Positions 52,751 to 62,221 are shown, counted from the stretch's first letter. The stretch: 64,000 bases of DNA from Collinsella tanakaei (GCF_030373545.1 NZ_JAUDCO010000001.1:124001-188000), one strand, 5' to 3'. Numbers and translations are program-made. The notes: generated from the letters alone by a model not told the origin.

Positions 52751-53515
52751 CTAGTCGTCGAGGTAGCGTGCGAGGAACTCGCGGGTGCGGGCGTGCTTGG
52801 GCGCGCCGAAGATCTCGGCGGGCGTGCCCTCCTCGGCGATGACGCCCTTGTCCATGAACACCACGCGGTCCGATACCGTCTTGGCAAACGCCATCTCGTG
52901 CGTGACCACCACCATGGTCATGCCGTCGGCCGCAAGGCCGCGCATGACCTCGAGCACCTCGCCCACGATCTCGGGGTCGAGCGCGGAGGTCGGCTCGTCG
53001 AACAGCATGAGGTCGGGCTGCATGCACAGGGCGCGCGCGATGGCCACACGCTGCTTCTGACCGCCGGAGAGGTTGGAGACGTTGGCATGGGCAAAGTCGG
53101 CGAGCCCCACGGACTCGAGGTGCTTCATGGCAACCTGCTCGGCCTCGGCCTTTTTCATCTTCTTCAGGGTCACGGGCGCCAGCGTGCAGTTGTCCAGCAC
53201 ATCCATGTTGTTGAACAGGTTGAAGCCCTGAAACACCATGCCGATCTTCTCGCGCAGGCGGTTGACGTCCACGTGCTCGGCGGCCAGGTCGGCGCCGTGG
53301 AACCACACGTGCCCGGCGTCGGGCGTCTCGAGCAGGTTGATGCAGCGCAGCAGCGTCGACTTGCCGGAGCCGGATGCGCCGATAATCGTCACGACCTGCC
53401 CGGGCATGATGTCAAGGTTGATGTCGCGCAGGACCTCGAGGCTACCAAACGACTTGCGCAGGCCCTCGATGCGAACCATGGGTTCGCGCGATTCAGGTGC
53501 GTTTGCGGTCGCCAT
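52751..53515 (-). CDS. Polar amino-acid ABC transporter ATPase (second system)
   Basis: A 254-residue ATPase: Walker [11 protein letters not shown]-loop [14 protein letters not shown], signature [15 protein letters not shown], Walker [15 protein letters not shown] and [21 protein letters not shown] precedes the ATG, three bases after the permease stop. Last gene of a receptor-permease-ATPase operon. Confidence 0.93.
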   Translation of the reverse strand: MATANAPESREPMVRIEGLRKSFGSLEVLRDINLDIMPGQVVTIIGASGSGKSTLLRCINLLETPDAGHVWFHGADLAAEHVDVNRLREKIGMVFQGFNLFNNMDVLDNCTLAPVTLKKMKKAEAEQVAMKHLESVGLADFAHANVSNLSGGQKQRVAIARALCMQPDLMLFDEPTSALDPEIVGEVLEVMRGLAADGMTMVVVTHEMAFAKTVSDRVVFMDKGVIAEEGTPAEIFGAPKHARTREFLARYLDD

Positions 53516-53518
53516 GGC

Positions 53519-54697
53519 CTACTCCTCTCCCAAAATGGTCTGGTCCGACGTGCTGCCGAACGGCTCGGGCGTGACGTCGAAGTGGTGTGCGAAACGGCCG
53601 AGCAGCCACGACGCCGCAAGCGTCAGGATGAGGTACATCACCGTGACGATCAGGCTCGTCTCGAACTGCTTGTAGTAGATGCCCGACACGGTCGTGTTGG
53701 CAAACATGAGGTCAAACGTGCCGATGACCGACAGCACCGACGAGTCCTTGATGTTGATGATGAGCTCGTTGGACAGGCCCGGGATGGCGTACTTCACGCC
53801 CTGGGGGAACACGACCTTGCTCATGGCCTGCCACTGCGACAGGCCGAGCGAGCGCGCCGCCTCGGCCTGGCCGGGATCGACAGACTCGATGCCGCCGCGC
53901 AGGACCTCCATCATGTAGGCGGTGGAGTTGAGCGTGATGGTGACGAGGCCTGCCACAAACGCCGACCAGATGCCGTTGATCTGCGTGGTGGTGAGGTCGG
54001 TGGTGCGCAGGATACCGAAGACGCCGAAGTAGATGATCATGGCCTGGACCATCATCGGCGTGCCGCGCACGACGGTCGAATAGACCTTGGCGAAGCCCGA
54101 GCCCACAACCTTGAGGAAGCGCACGAAATCGTTGTCGGGGCGGTCGATGGTCTGGATGCGGCAGAACACCAGCAGCAGTGCCAGGAAAAACGCGATGATG
54201 GTGCCGAACACGGCGAGCTCGATGGTGGTCGCCAGGCCGGTGGCAAACGTGCCGCGTCCGTTCCACAGGATGTAGCACATGCTCTGGAGCATATCGTCGG
54301 CCGGGCGCGACTCGGCCGCCACGGCAACCTGCCACGCCGAGGCGACACCCATCACCACACGGTCGACGACGAGCACAAACGTCATGGCCCACACGACGTA
54401 GGACGCGTAGCGCAGCGCGCGGGCGACTGCCGGCTTGGTAAACGGCGCGCTCGCGTCGTAGGTCTTCCAGTGCGTGAGCTTGAACACAAGCGCGACGGCG
54501 CTCACGACGAGCCACGCCGCGAGCAGGTAGTACATCACGAGCTCGACCGTGAAGGCGCGGGCCAAAAAGCTCAGCGCGGGTCTCGGCTGGCTGGACAGCA
54601 GCATGCCGACACCGGCCACCGTGCTCGTGCCGAGCAGCACGTAGCGATGGTCGTCGAGGATGAACGAGGCCAGGCGGCCACGCCCTTTGGTACCCAT
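53519..54697 (-). CDS. Polar amino-acid ABC permease with an extra N-terminal membrane domain
   Basis: A 392-residue permease. The C-terminal about 230 residues are a normal His/Glu/Gln permease (GLATTIELAVFGTIIAFFLALLL, VVRGTPMMVQAMIIYF, EAA loop AEAARSLGLSQWQAMSKVVFP). The N-terminal about 160 residues add some three extra hydrophobic segments (VLLGTSTVAGVGMLL, FTVELVMYYLLAAWLV, YVVWAMTFVLVV) with a loop before the permease domain. Usual relatives are 215-300 residues. AAAGGAG precedes the ATG. A single permease implies a homodimer. Confidence 0.9.
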   Translation of the reverse strand: MGTKGRGRLASFILDDHRYVLLGTSTVAGVGMLLSSQPRPALSFLARAFTVELVMYYLLAAWLVVSAVALVFKLTHWKTYDASAPFTKPAVARALRYASYVVWAMTFVLVVDRVVMGVASAWQVAVAAESRPADDMLQSMCYILWNGRGTFATGLATTIELAVFGTIIAFFLALLLVFCRIQTIDRPDNDFVRFLKVVGSGFAKVYSTVVRGTPMMVQAMIIYFGVFGILRTTDLTTTQINGIWSAFVAGLVTITLNSTAYMMEVLRGGIESVDPGQAEAARSLGLSQWQAMSKVVFPQGVKYAIPGLSNELIINIKDSSVLSVIGTFDLMFANTTVSGIYYKQFETSLIVTVMYLILTLAASWLLGRFAHHFDVTPEPFGSTSDQTILGEE

Positions 54698-54853
54698 GGT
54701 TTCTCCTTTAGTCCTGAGATGGGTAAGGCGCGCACCGGCCACATGGCCCAGGTGCGCGCCCCGAACGTCGATGGCGGGCGGAATCGTGCGGGTGCTGGCC
54801 GGCAGCCTATGCGGTAAGCCCGCTGCGGCAGACGCGGTGACCGCCCTTCCGCA

Positions 54854-55786
54854 TTAGGCAGGCTGGCGATCCATGCACTCGTTCCACATCGTCTGGCGAT
54901 CCTCCTCGGAGATGCCGGCGATGATCTCGTTAATCTGCTCGAGCACGGCGTCGTTGCCCTTGGCGATGGCCGCGTTATCGGGCATGACGGAACCCTCGAA
55001 CTTGTCAGTCATCTCGAGCTGGACGAAATCGGGATAGGTCTCGAGCAGCTTGGGCACCGACAGCATGGAGTAGGTGATGATGTCACAGGTGCCGCTGGAC
55101 AGGTTCTCGACCACGAGCGGCACGGTCTCGGCAGGCGTCATGTGGTTGATGTCGGGGATCTGCTCGATGACGTCGTCGTACATCGTGGCGGCCTGGCCCA
55201 GGATGGACGCACCCGCGAGCTCGGCGAAGGTGGTGGCGCCAGCGTAGGCGGAATCCTTCTTGGTGATCATGACGATATCGTCGTCAACGTAGGAATCGGT
55301 GAAGTCCGCGGACTCCTCGCGCTCCGGGGTGACGGACATGCCGGCGCAGACGATATCGATCTGGCCGTTGTTGAGTGAGTCGATGAGTGCGGCGAAGTCG
55401 AGCTTGACCGCAACGGCCTCCATGCCCAGACCGTCGGCGATGATCTTGGCGACCTGCACGTCGTAACCGTCGGCGAAGGCGCCGTCGACGTTGTCGATGG
55501 GAATGGTGTAGTCGGAGGCCTCGGAGACCTGCCAGTTGTAGGGAGCGTAGGCGGCCTCCATGCCGACACGCAGGGTAACGCCGTCACCCAGCGTGGCCTC
55601 GGCGGCATCGGTGTCGTCGGCGGCATCGGTGTCGTCGGTGCCGGAATCCTGGGCGGCGGGGCCGCAACCGGCGAGGAACATCATGCCTCCCACGCTAAAG
55701 GCCGAAAGGCCGGAGAGCTTGAGGAAATTGCGACGGGTCAGGCGGCTCGATGCGAGCTGCACATCCGCAGAGAGGTTCTTAGTCAT
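54854..55786 (-). CDS. Amino-acid ABC transporter receptor, Tat-type lipoprotein (second system)
   Basis: A 310-residue solute-binding protein. LTRRNFLKLSG (twin arginine at 18-19) leads to FLAGC with Cys41 as lipid anchor. An Asp/Ala-rich linker (45-66) precedes the family 3 domain (VGMEAAYAPYNW, GYDVQVAKIIADGLG, DIVCAGMSVTPEREESADFTDSY). AAGGAA is upstream of the ATG at 55786. First gene of the operon. Confidence 0.92.
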   Translation of the reverse strand: MTKNLSADVQLASSRLTRRNFLKLSGLSAFSVGGMMFLAGCGPAAQDSGTDDTDAADDTDAAEATLGDGVTLRVGMEAAYAPYNWQVSEASDYTIPIDNVDGAFADGYDVQVAKIIADGLGMEAVAVKLDFAALIDSLNNGQIDIVCAGMSVTPEREESADFTDSYVDDDIVMITKKDSAYAGATTFAELAGASILGQAATMYDDVIEQIPDINHMTPAETVPLVVENLSSGTCDIITYSMLSVPKLLETYPDFVQLEMTDKFEGSVMPDNAAIAKGNDAVLEQINEIIAGISEEDRQTMWNECMDRQPA

Positions 55787-56207
55787 GATGGTTCCTTCCG
55801 GTATGTTGTGTAAAACCCCTTCCGTACGACGCAACCGGAGGGGACCCATTCCCCTCCCCCTTGCAACTTAATGCGAGAAAGTTACGCGTACAAGTTGCCA
55901 GCATACTGCGCAGGTATACGAAAGGCCAGCGAAAAAGACCCGGAAACACGCACGTAACCGAATATCCGCCGCAAACGGGCAAGCGGCGCGGCAGCAGATG
56001 CCGGCAACCGGCGATAAGGTCCTCCGGATGGCGAGGGCGGATTGCTCCGTCAGCCCTCCGACAAAGGAGGGACAGCGCCCTCGTCGGCCTTGCTATCGAT
56101 GCGCTTCACGCCGGCTCGCGACAAAGGGTGCGACACCGCTTTGCCGGGCGCAAAGCCCCGGAAACACGTCTCTTTTCCCGATTCCTTTTGAAACGTCCCG
56201 CGGAACG
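55787..56207. other. Gap upstream of the second ABC operon
   Basis: About 420 bp between the receptor gene and the end of the aldose epimerase gene (same strand). It should contain the operon promoter on the minus strand. No clear promoter pair, repeat copy or gene was found. Confidence 0.4.
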
Positions 56208-57104
56208 CTAGAGCAGGGTGATGGTGAAGGAGCGCTCGTCGGTGGCGCCGGGCGCGAGCAGCGTGATGTTCTCCTTGTGCTCGAGCACGTCATCCTCGTT
56301 CGTGTAGGTCGCATGCCCCGTCCAGGGCTCGAGCGCCACGAACGGCGCACCCGGCGCGGACCACACGCCCAAAAAGTCGAAGCCCGGGAAATCCATGCGG
56401 ATGCCGTGTCCGCTGCGCGTCCCCACGAGCGACACGGTGTTGCCCGGCACGTGGTCCCAGATCATCGTGTCGTAGTCGAACAGCGAACGCGACAGCGGCA
56501 GCACGTCGGAGTTCTCGACCGTCAGGAAGGTGTCGGCCGGATCGGCCAAACCGCCCGCCACGATCTTGGGGCACGCGGCCGTCCAGGGCGCGGCGAAGCG
56601 GAACCCGTAGTCCTCAAACGTCTCGTCCGCCTGCTCGTCGCCCGGCGCCGGAATGTTGAATGCGGGATGGCCGCCCACCGAGAACGGCAGGTCGACCTCA
56701 CCGGTGTTGGTCACGGCAAACGTCTGCGTGAGCGACGCCGGCCCGGTGAGCGCGTAGGTCATGTTGAGCGTGAAGTCATACGGATACGCCGCGCGGGTCT
56801 CCGGCGAGCTCGAGAACTCGTAGGTCACCGACGAACCGTCATCGCTCACGCCGACCAGCGCGTGCTCGTTGATGCGCGCCAGGCCGTGGCGCTCCATCCG
56901 GCACGGGCCGGCCGCGGACTGGGCCGCGTTGTCGCGCAGGTTGCCCACGATGGGAAAGAGCACGGGGGCGTGCTTGCCCCAAAATGCCGGATCGGCCTGC
57001 CACAGATACTCGCGCCCGTCGAGATTCAGGCTGGTGAGCTGGGCACCCATGCTGTCGATCGAGGCGGTGAGCCCGCCGCGCGAGATGGTGGTGATGGTGG
57101 ACAT
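56208..57104 (-). CDS. Aldose 1-epimerase family protein
   Basis: A 298-residue galactose-mutarotase-fold protein of the LacX/YeaD-like group. Visible features are PAFWGKHAPVLFPIVG, RHGLAR with a candidate catalytic His, VGGHPAFNIP with the second conserved His, and EPWTGHATY near the end with a likely catalytic acid. It probably interconverts sugar anomers; the sugar is unknown. It stands alone, divergent from the YqhQ-like gene. Confidence 0.88.
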   Translation of the reverse strand: MSTITTISRGGLTASIDSMGAQLTSLNLDGREYLWQADPAFWGKHAPVLFPIVGNLRDNAAQSAAGPCRMERHGLARINEHALVGVSDDGSSVTYEFSSSPETRAAYPYDFTLNMTYALTGPASLTQTFAVTNTGEVDLPFSVGGHPAFNIPAPGDEQADETFEDYGFRFAAPWTAACPKIVAGGLADPADTFLTVENSDVLPLSRSLFDYDTMIWDHVPGNTVSLVGTRSGHGIRMDFPGFDFLGVWSAPGAPFVALEPWTGHATYTNEDDVLEHKENITLLAPGATDERSFTITLL

Positions 57105-57236
57105 GCGCGCTCCTTACCCTTGACGCATCTATGCACGGCTATAACTATACGCCGTCGGAGGTGCGTTTACGGTAAGCTTGTGCGCACTGCGCGGCGACGG
57201 GCCCGACGAGGCCGGCCGCAGCTCGAAGGAGGTCGC

Positions 57237-58343
57237 ATGGCGCGAGACAGGCACGAGGGAATCGCCGAGGAAGGCGAGCTGTTCTGCACGCATATCGGCG
57301 GGTCCGCCACGCTCGAGGGCGTCATGATGCGCGGAAAGCTCAACTGGGCCGTCGCTGTGCGCTGTGACGACGGCAGCATCTACGTGGAGGAACACGATCT
57401 GCCCGATCGCTCGGGCCGCGGCGCGTGGGCCCGTTGGCCCATCGTGCGCGGCTGCCTGTCGTTTGCCGAATCCATGATCCTCTCGTACCGCGCGATGGAC
57501 ATCGCGGCAATCCATGCGTTTCCCGACGAGGTCGACGAGGCGGCTGGTGACCAGGATGCGGCCGAAGGTGCGAGCGGCGGCACGAAGGCGGACAGCTCGC
57601 CCGATACCGCGACCCAACAGGTCGCGGGCGACGAAGCCTCCGCCGACGACGCATCCCCGTCAGGCTCGGGCGCCGGCATGGGCCTCGCGGTCGCCATCGG
57701 CATCGCTTTGGGCGTGGTCCTGTTCATGGGCGTGCCGCTCGTCCTCACCAACCTGCTCGTCGGCGAGCTTTCCGCCGACAACGCGCTCACCTGGAACGTC
57801 GTCGAGGCCTGCCTGCGCATGGTCGTGCTCGTCGCCTATATCGGCGGCGTGGGCCTCATGCCCGACATGGCGCGCCTGTACGGCTACCACGGCGCCGAGC
57901 ACCAGTCCATCCACTGCTTTGAGCACGGCCTACCGCTCACGCCGGAAAACGCCGCGAAGTTCTCGCGCCTGCACGTGCGCTGCGGCACCGCGTTTCTGGT
58001 CATGACCGTCGCCGTGGCGCTGATTCTGCACGCGGTGGTCCCGGTCGGCGCCTGGGCAGAGGCGCTTGGGCTCACCGGCATCGTGCGCACGCTGTTCGTG
58101 TTCGCCTCGCGCCTGATCATGCTGCCCATCGTCGCCGGGCTTTCCTACGAGGTCACCGTCAAGTGGGCGGGCGCCCATCCGGACAACCCGCTCGTGAAGA
58201 TCGCCCTATGGCCCGGTCTGCAGATGCAGCGCCTGACCACGCGCCGCGCTGACGACGGCATGCTCGAGTGCGCCATCGAGGCGCTCAAGCGCGTCGATGC
58301 GCGCGAGCGGGCGGCGGGCGAAGCCGGCGACATCCCCGCATAA
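57237..58343 (+). CDS. DUF1385 / YqhQ-family membrane protein
   Basis: A 368-residue protein. The N-terminus has IGGSATLEGVMMRGKLNWAVAVR, typical of DUF1385. A hydrophilic Asp/Ala-rich insert (about 95-140) interrupts it. A membrane domain follows with VAIGIALGVVLFMGVPL, the conserved YGYHGAEHQSIHCFEHGLPLT, FSRLHVRCGTAFLV and a C-terminal LWPGLQMQRLTTRRA. YqhQ is described as a predicted metal-dependent membrane enzyme, and the conserved His/Glu cluster fits that. AAGGAGG precedes the ATG at 57237. In Firmicutes and Actinobacteria it often neighbours prfA or rpmE; prfA is about 5.3 kb away here. Confidence 0.9.
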   Translation: MARDRHEGIAEEGELFCTHIGGSATLEGVMMRGKLNWAVAVRCDDGSIYVEEHDLPDRSGRGAWARWPIVRGCLSFAESMILSYRAMDIAAIHAFPDEVDEAAGDQDAAEGASGGTKADSSPDTATQQVAGDEASADDASPSGSGAGMGLAVAIGIALGVVLFMGVPLVLTNLLVGELSADNALTWNVVEACLRMVVLVAYIGGVGLMPDMARLYGYHGAEHQSIHCFEHGLPLTPENAAKFSRLHVRCGTAFLVMTVAVALILHAVVPVGAWAEALGLTGIVRTLFVFASRLIMLPIVAGLSYEVTVKWAGAHPDNPLVKIALWPGLQMQRLTTRRADDGMLECAIEALKRVDARERAAGEAGDIPA

Positions 58344-58350
58344 CGACGCG

Positions 58351-58384
58351 CGCCGCTGCCGGAGCGCAACCCGGCAGCGGCGCA
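58351..58384. terminator. Stem-loop between converging genes
   Basis: A perfect 13-bp GC-rich stem (58351-58363 with 58372-58384) between the YqhQ-like gene and the zinc-ribbon gene. There is no T run; a bidirectional pause or terminator is likely. Confidence 0.6.
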
Positions 58385-58427
58385 AAAGATCCATCTGAGA
58401 CCGCGGGCGACGGGCCGCAAGGCCGCG

Positions 58428-60290
58428 CTATCGCGGGGTGATGGCGTTGACGACGTTCGCGCGCAGGTAGTCGTCGACCAGCTGGCTGTGAGCGTTACCG
58501 GTTTCGACGAAGTCGTCGCGCACCGTCGTATACGCGATGGCGCCGCCCGTCTGCAGGTCGACGATCTCGGTCGCCTCCTCCAGGCTGTAGTAGTCATCGG
58601 GGTCGGAAGTGGCCATCGAGTACAGCTCGGCGATCTTCGGCCCCCAACGCGTCGCCCAGACGCTCGCGTAGTGGCCCTGCCCGAGATCGACATCGCCCAT
58701 ACAGCTCGTGAGGTAATCGCCCCGATCGATCGTTGCGCCGCGCTGCACCTGGATGGTGCAGACGTCGAGGCGCGGATAGGCCTTGGAGCGGATGGTGACG
58801 GTGTTGCCGTCAACTTCGACCGTCACGCGGCCATCCCAGTATTCAGGCAGGTAAAGCTCATAGTTTGCGGCGACTACATGGCGCGCCTCGCGCGCGGCCT
58901 CCTCGGCGGCCGCAGCCTCGGCCTCCTCCTCGGCGGCAATCGCCTCGTCATGACGCGCCACGGCCGCGCTCCTCAGGCTGTCCGCGTCGGGAGCGCCCTC
59001 GTCCTCATCGGCCAAGGCAAGCTGGTAGGCAGCCTCGATCTGCTCATCGGTCACCTCGAGGGCGTCGATGGGCGCCAAGGTGAGCGACGTGTCGCCCGTG
59101 GCGTCGATCACAGCGTCGGCGTCTTCGGACGAAACGCTTACCTCGATCGCGCCGGAGGGCGGCGTGTAGATCGTTCCGTCCGCAGCGATCGGCGAGCCGG
59201 GGAACGCGAACTCGTATTCGCCTTGGCGAATCTCGATACCCGTACCGTCAGAGGCGACGTACTGGATCTCGTCGACCGCCTCGCCGTCCAGGTCCTCGCC
59301 CACGATGCGCACGGGAAGACGCGAGGCACCCGCCTTGGTATCCCATCCCTCGGCGATGATATCGATGGTCACCTTGCGCGGCGCGTGCGCCGCCTCCTCC
59401 GCAGCCTGCTGGGCAGCGACTTCCTGTTCGTGCTGATCGTGCAAGTACCAGCCGATGCCGCCGCCGATGAGCGCGAGCACGGCGAGCACACCGACGACGA
59501 TGGCGACGATCTTGCCCTTGCCGCCGCGCTTGGCCGGCGGCTCGGGCGTCGGCGCTGCCGCGGGCATGGGCGCATAGGGCGCCACGCCTGCCGCAGCAGG
59601 TGCAGCCCCGGGCGTCGTCGCGGCGGGACCATAGGCCGAGGCACGCGCCATGTCGGGAACGGTGACGTCGAGCTGTCCTGCCGCGACGGCCGAAGCGGCG
59701 GCGTCCGCAGCAGGGGCGGGGGCACCTATGCGCGCGCCGCAAGAGGAGCAAAACGCCTCGTCCGGTTGAACCGGCGCGCCGCAAGAGGAGCAGAAACCGG
59801 CAGCCGGCGCGGCGGCGGGCGCGTCGCCCATCACGTTGTAGGTCTCAAACGGCGACGGGCAGTCCGGCGTCGGCGCGCCTGCAGCCGGGGCATCTTCGGC
59901 AAGCAGCGTCGTCGCGGCATCGTTGGGCTCCGCCGCGGTGAACGACACCGCGTTTTCCGCTAGCAGCGTGGTGGCCGCATCGTCGGGTTCCGGCGCCGCA
60001 AAGGACACCGCATTCTCGGCCAGCAGCGTCGTCGCGGCGTCATCAGGCTCGGACACAGGCACAGCGGAGTCCGCTTGCGGATCGGCGTCGTTCGAGGCGC
60101 CGCTCGCGAGGGACGCCCCGCAGGCCGTGCAGAAGGCGAACCCTTCCTCGACGGCGGCGCCGCATGCCGGGCAGACGGCAGACGGTGCGTCGGCTTTGGG
60201 CGCGACGTCTGCGCTCACCAATGACGAGCCGCAGGTTGTACAGAACAGCGAACCCTCGGGGTTCTCGGAGTGACAGGTCGGGCAGATCAT
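58428..60290 (-). CDS. Zinc-ribbon membrane protein with triplicated ...DAATTLLAE... motif
   Basis: A 620-residue protein of unknown function. Three zinc ribbons are formed by CxxC pairs at Cys3/6 with 17/20, 40/43 with 54/57, and 167/170 with 181/184. Between the second and third ribbon lie three tandem 20-residue repeats (81-100, 101-120, 121-140), each with EPDDAATTLLAE or a close variant. An Ala/Pro-rich linker and one membrane helix (about 261-283) separate the ribbons from an extracytoplasmic part that ends in a mixed domain (about 470-620) with a coiled Ala/Glu segment before it. The TT motifs could be kinase or FHA targets, by inference. Confidence 0.85.
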   Translation of the reverse strand: MICPTCHSENPEGSLFCTTCGSSLVSADVAPKADAPSAVCPACGAAVEEGFAFCTACGASLASGASNDADPQADSAVPVSEPDDAATTLLAENAVSFAAPEPDDAATTLLAENAVSFTAAEPNDAATTLLAEDAPAAGAPTPDCPSPFETYNVMGDAPAAAPAAGFCSSCGAPVQPDEAFCSSCGARIGAPAPAADAAASAVAAGQLDVTVPDMARASAYGPAATTPGAAPAAAGVAPYAPMPAAAPTPEPPAKRGGKGKIVAIVVGVLAVLALIGGGIGWYLHDQHEQEVAAQQAAEEAAHAPRKVTIDIIAEGWDTKAGASRLPVRIVGEDLDGEAVDEIQYVASDGTGIEIRQGEYEFAFPGSPIAADGTIYTPPSGAIEVSVSSEDADAVIDATGDTSLTLAPIDALEVTDEQIEAAYQLALADEDEGAPDADSLRSAAVARHDEAIAAEEEAEAAAAEEAAREARHVVAANYELYLPEYWDGRVTVEVDGNTVTIRSKAYPRLDVCTIQVQRGATIDRGDYLTSCMGDVDLGQGHYASVWATRWGPKIAELYSMATSDPDDYYSLEEATEIVDLQTGGAIAYTTVRDDFVETGNAHSQLVDDYLRANVVNAITPR

Positions 60291-60477
60291 CGTCTCTCCT
60301 CATCTTGTATGAACGAAAAACGGGGGCACAGGGTGCCCGCTGTCATTGTACGCCCACCGTCGAAGCACCACATTGCGCAACGAAAGACGGCTGACGGCGA
60401 GCGGCGGGCTGCGCCCCGTTGCCCGCGAAGCCCGCACATACCGTATGATGGGGTGCGTCGACCACGAAAGGACGCCC

Positions 60478-60927
60478 ATGCAGCGCATACTGTTTATCTG
60501 TCACGGCAACATCTGCCGCTCCACGATGGCTGAGTCGGTCATGACCGAGCTTGTCCGGCGCGCGGGGCGCGAAGACGAGTTTGCGATTGACTCCGCCGCC
60601 ACCAGCTACGAGGAGATCGGCAACCCGCCGCACTGGGGAACCGAGACCAAGCTGCGCGAGGTCGGCATACCGCTCGTCCCGCACCGCGCGCGCATCATCA
60701 TGCGCAGCGAATACGACAGGTGGGACCACATCATATATATGGATGCCGAGAACCGCCGCGGCCTCAAGCGCATCTTGGGCAGCGACCCCGAGGGCAAGGT
60801 GAGCCGTCTGCTCGACTGGACCGATCGCCCCGGCGACGTGGCCGACCCCTGGTACACCGGGAATTTTGACGCGACCTACCGCGATGTCCTCGCTGGCTGC
60901 ACCGCTCTGCTCGACCGCCTCTCCTGA
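60478..60927 (+). CDS. Low-molecular-weight protein-tyrosine phosphatase
   Basis: A 149-residue phosphatase. The CX5R loop CHGNICR spans Cys8 to Arg14 in ILFICHGNICRST, and the general-acid loop is DPWYTGNF. GAAAGGACG lies before the ATG at 60478; an in-frame upstream ATG at 60346 is rejected. It could dephosphorylate protein tyrosines or, as in arsenate-reductase relatives, other substrates; no partner kinase is in the window. Confidence 0.93.
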   Translation: MQRILFICHGNICRSTMAESVMTELVRRAGREDEFAIDSAATSYEEIGNPPHWGTETKLREVGIPLVPHRARIIMRSEYDRWDHIIYMDAENRRGLKRILGSDPEGKVSRLLDWTDRPGDVADPWYTGNFDATYRDVLAGCTALLDRLS

Positions 60928-60990
60928 CAGGGGCGACGCGCGGAGCGGCCGCGACCGACGCGCTTGCCCCTCATCCAAAATCGAAGCCCC

Positions 60991-61117
60991 CGTTTACGGT
61001 TCGGCTTTAACGGGGTTCGCCGTATAGCGCGAAAAGGCGCAATATCGTTACCTGCAGTTTTGCCGGATTGTGAGGCTCGCCTACTCAGACCCCTTCCACA
61101 AAACCGAACCGTAAACG
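60991..61117 (-). repeat. 127-nt structured element, copy 1
   Basis: The ends CGTTTACGGTTCGG and CCGAACCGTAAACG are perfectly complementary, and CCCC/GGGG flanks extend the pairing outward. Read on the minus strand, GAGTAG is at element positions 32-37 and CTGCAGG at 61-67. Length and motif spacing match copies 2 and 3, while the stem sequence differs. Confidence 0.85.
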
Positions 61118-61148
61118 GGGGCATGCCCCCAGCGGAGGCGCCGGGCAG

Positions 61149-61258
61149 GATAGGTTGGATGGAACACGCCCCCAACCCCCCATCCAACCCGGGGCAAGAT
61201 GGGTTGGGCGGAACACGTCCCCAACCAACCCCTCGAACACGTCCCCAACCAACCTATC
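61149..61258. repeat. 110-bp inverted/direct repeat cluster between two 127-nt elements
   Basis: GATAGGTTGG (61149-61158) recurs inverted at 61249-61258. Inside, GAACACGTCCCCAACCAACC occurs twice exactly (61211-61230 and 61235-61254) and a variant starts at 61162. No gene; the whole 60986-61398 interval is repetitive. Confidence 0.7.
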
Positions 61259-61268
61259 GCAATACCCC

Positions 61269-61395
61269 CGTTTAGGGGACGGTTTTTATAGGGGACGTCG
61301 CGTAGACGGCCTTCCGGCGCCATTAAACCCGCAGGTAGACGTGATGCCCAAAATCGGTCTACTCGGGAGGCGCGCGCAAATCCGTCCCCTAAACG
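61269..61395 (-). repeat. 127-nt structured element, copy 2
   Basis: The ends CGTTTAGGGGACGG and CCGTCCCCTAAACG are perfectly complementary. On the minus strand GAGTAG is at positions 32-37 and CTGCGGG at 62-68. It lies upstream of the gene at 61518. Confidence 0.85.
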
Positions 61396-61517
61396 GGGTT
61401 TTCCTCCCCTCGCCTCCGCAACCAGAAGCGAAAGCGCGCCGCTTCGTCAAACGCCTCGCCTGGCGATTCACTACAATGGGGGCGTTGGAAACCCTGCCAG
61501 TCGAAAGGGTCCGAATA

Positions 61518-62150
61518 ATGGGCAAGCGCATCCCCCTCTCCACCTTCATCGTTATCTCGGTGCTGTTCTGCATCGTCGCCGCCGGCGCCACGTACGGCAT
61601 CTACGCACAGGTCATTGCTCCTTCGCAGTCCTCACAGGCCGCCGAGCAGGCAGACGGCGAAGCGATCACGGACGACGAGGATGCTGCAGATGCGTCCACG
61701 GATTCCAAGGATGACGAAAGCGCCGACGACACCACGTCGGACACCGAAGCTGCAGCAGACAGCGACAAGGACGCCGCAGCGGCGTCCAACGATGCGCAGG
61801 AAACCGAGCCCGCCGATACCGCCGAGGCCGCACAGGAGCCTGAACCGACCCACGCGTTCTCCTGCGAGTATTTCTACATCGACATGCCCGAAGGGGCAGG
61901 CACGCTTGAGGTTATCGACGCCGGCCATGAAGAGGGAGGCTTCATGACCTACCAGTTCGGACGCACCTCGGCCAACGGATCTGCCGGCGGTGCCATGGTC
62001 TATGTGGGCAACGAACCGCACACCGGCTCGACCACGAATCTCGGTACGACCTCAGAGGGCTATATAATCTCGGCAAGCGAGGCGGGCGCCGGCGTGTTCC
62101 AAACACCCGACAACCCGTATTCCTCCGGCGCCGTGCTCACGCCGCTGTAA
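61518..62150 (+). CDS. Hypothetical exported protein with N-terminal anchor and acidic linker
   Basis: Not recognised. The 210-residue product has a basic start (MGKRIPLS), one hydrophobic segment (about 8-29) and a long Asp/Ala/Glu/Ser linker (about 36-112). A small C-terminal domain (about 115-210) contains FSCEYFYIDMPEGAGTLEV and a Gly/Ser/Thr-rich stretch. The layout suggests an anchored protein with an extracytoplasmic domain. GAAAGGG lies before the ATG at 61518; a longer frame from 61155 would run through a 127-nt repeat and is rejected. It is 71 bp before the YARHG gene and may be co-transcribed. Confidence 0.7.
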   Translation: MGKRIPLSTFIVISVLFCIVAAGATYGIYAQVIAPSQSSQAAEQADGEAITDDEDAADASTDSKDDESADDTTSDTEAAADSDKDAAAASNDAQETEPADTAEAAQEPEPTHAFSCEYFYIDMPEGAGTLEVIDAGHEEGGFMTYQFGRTSANGSAGGAMVYVGNEPHTGSTTNLGTTSEGYIISASEAGAGVFQTPDNPYSSGAVLTPL

Positions 62151-62221
62151 TTCCCGGCAGATCCGACAACGCCGAACGAATCCCGCTCACGCCCGCTACC
62201 TACCTGCGATTGGAACCTGAC

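Noticed and set aside
55998-58343. A 781-residue rightward frame including the YqhQ gene
   Set aside because: The part before 57237 is arginine-rich shadow of the aldose epimerase gene on the other strand; the real start at 57237 has AAGGAGG.
61155-62150. Longer version of the exported protein starting at 61155
   Set aside because: The extension would translate repeats including a 127-nt element; the ATG at 61518 has a ribosome site and starts a signal-like segment.
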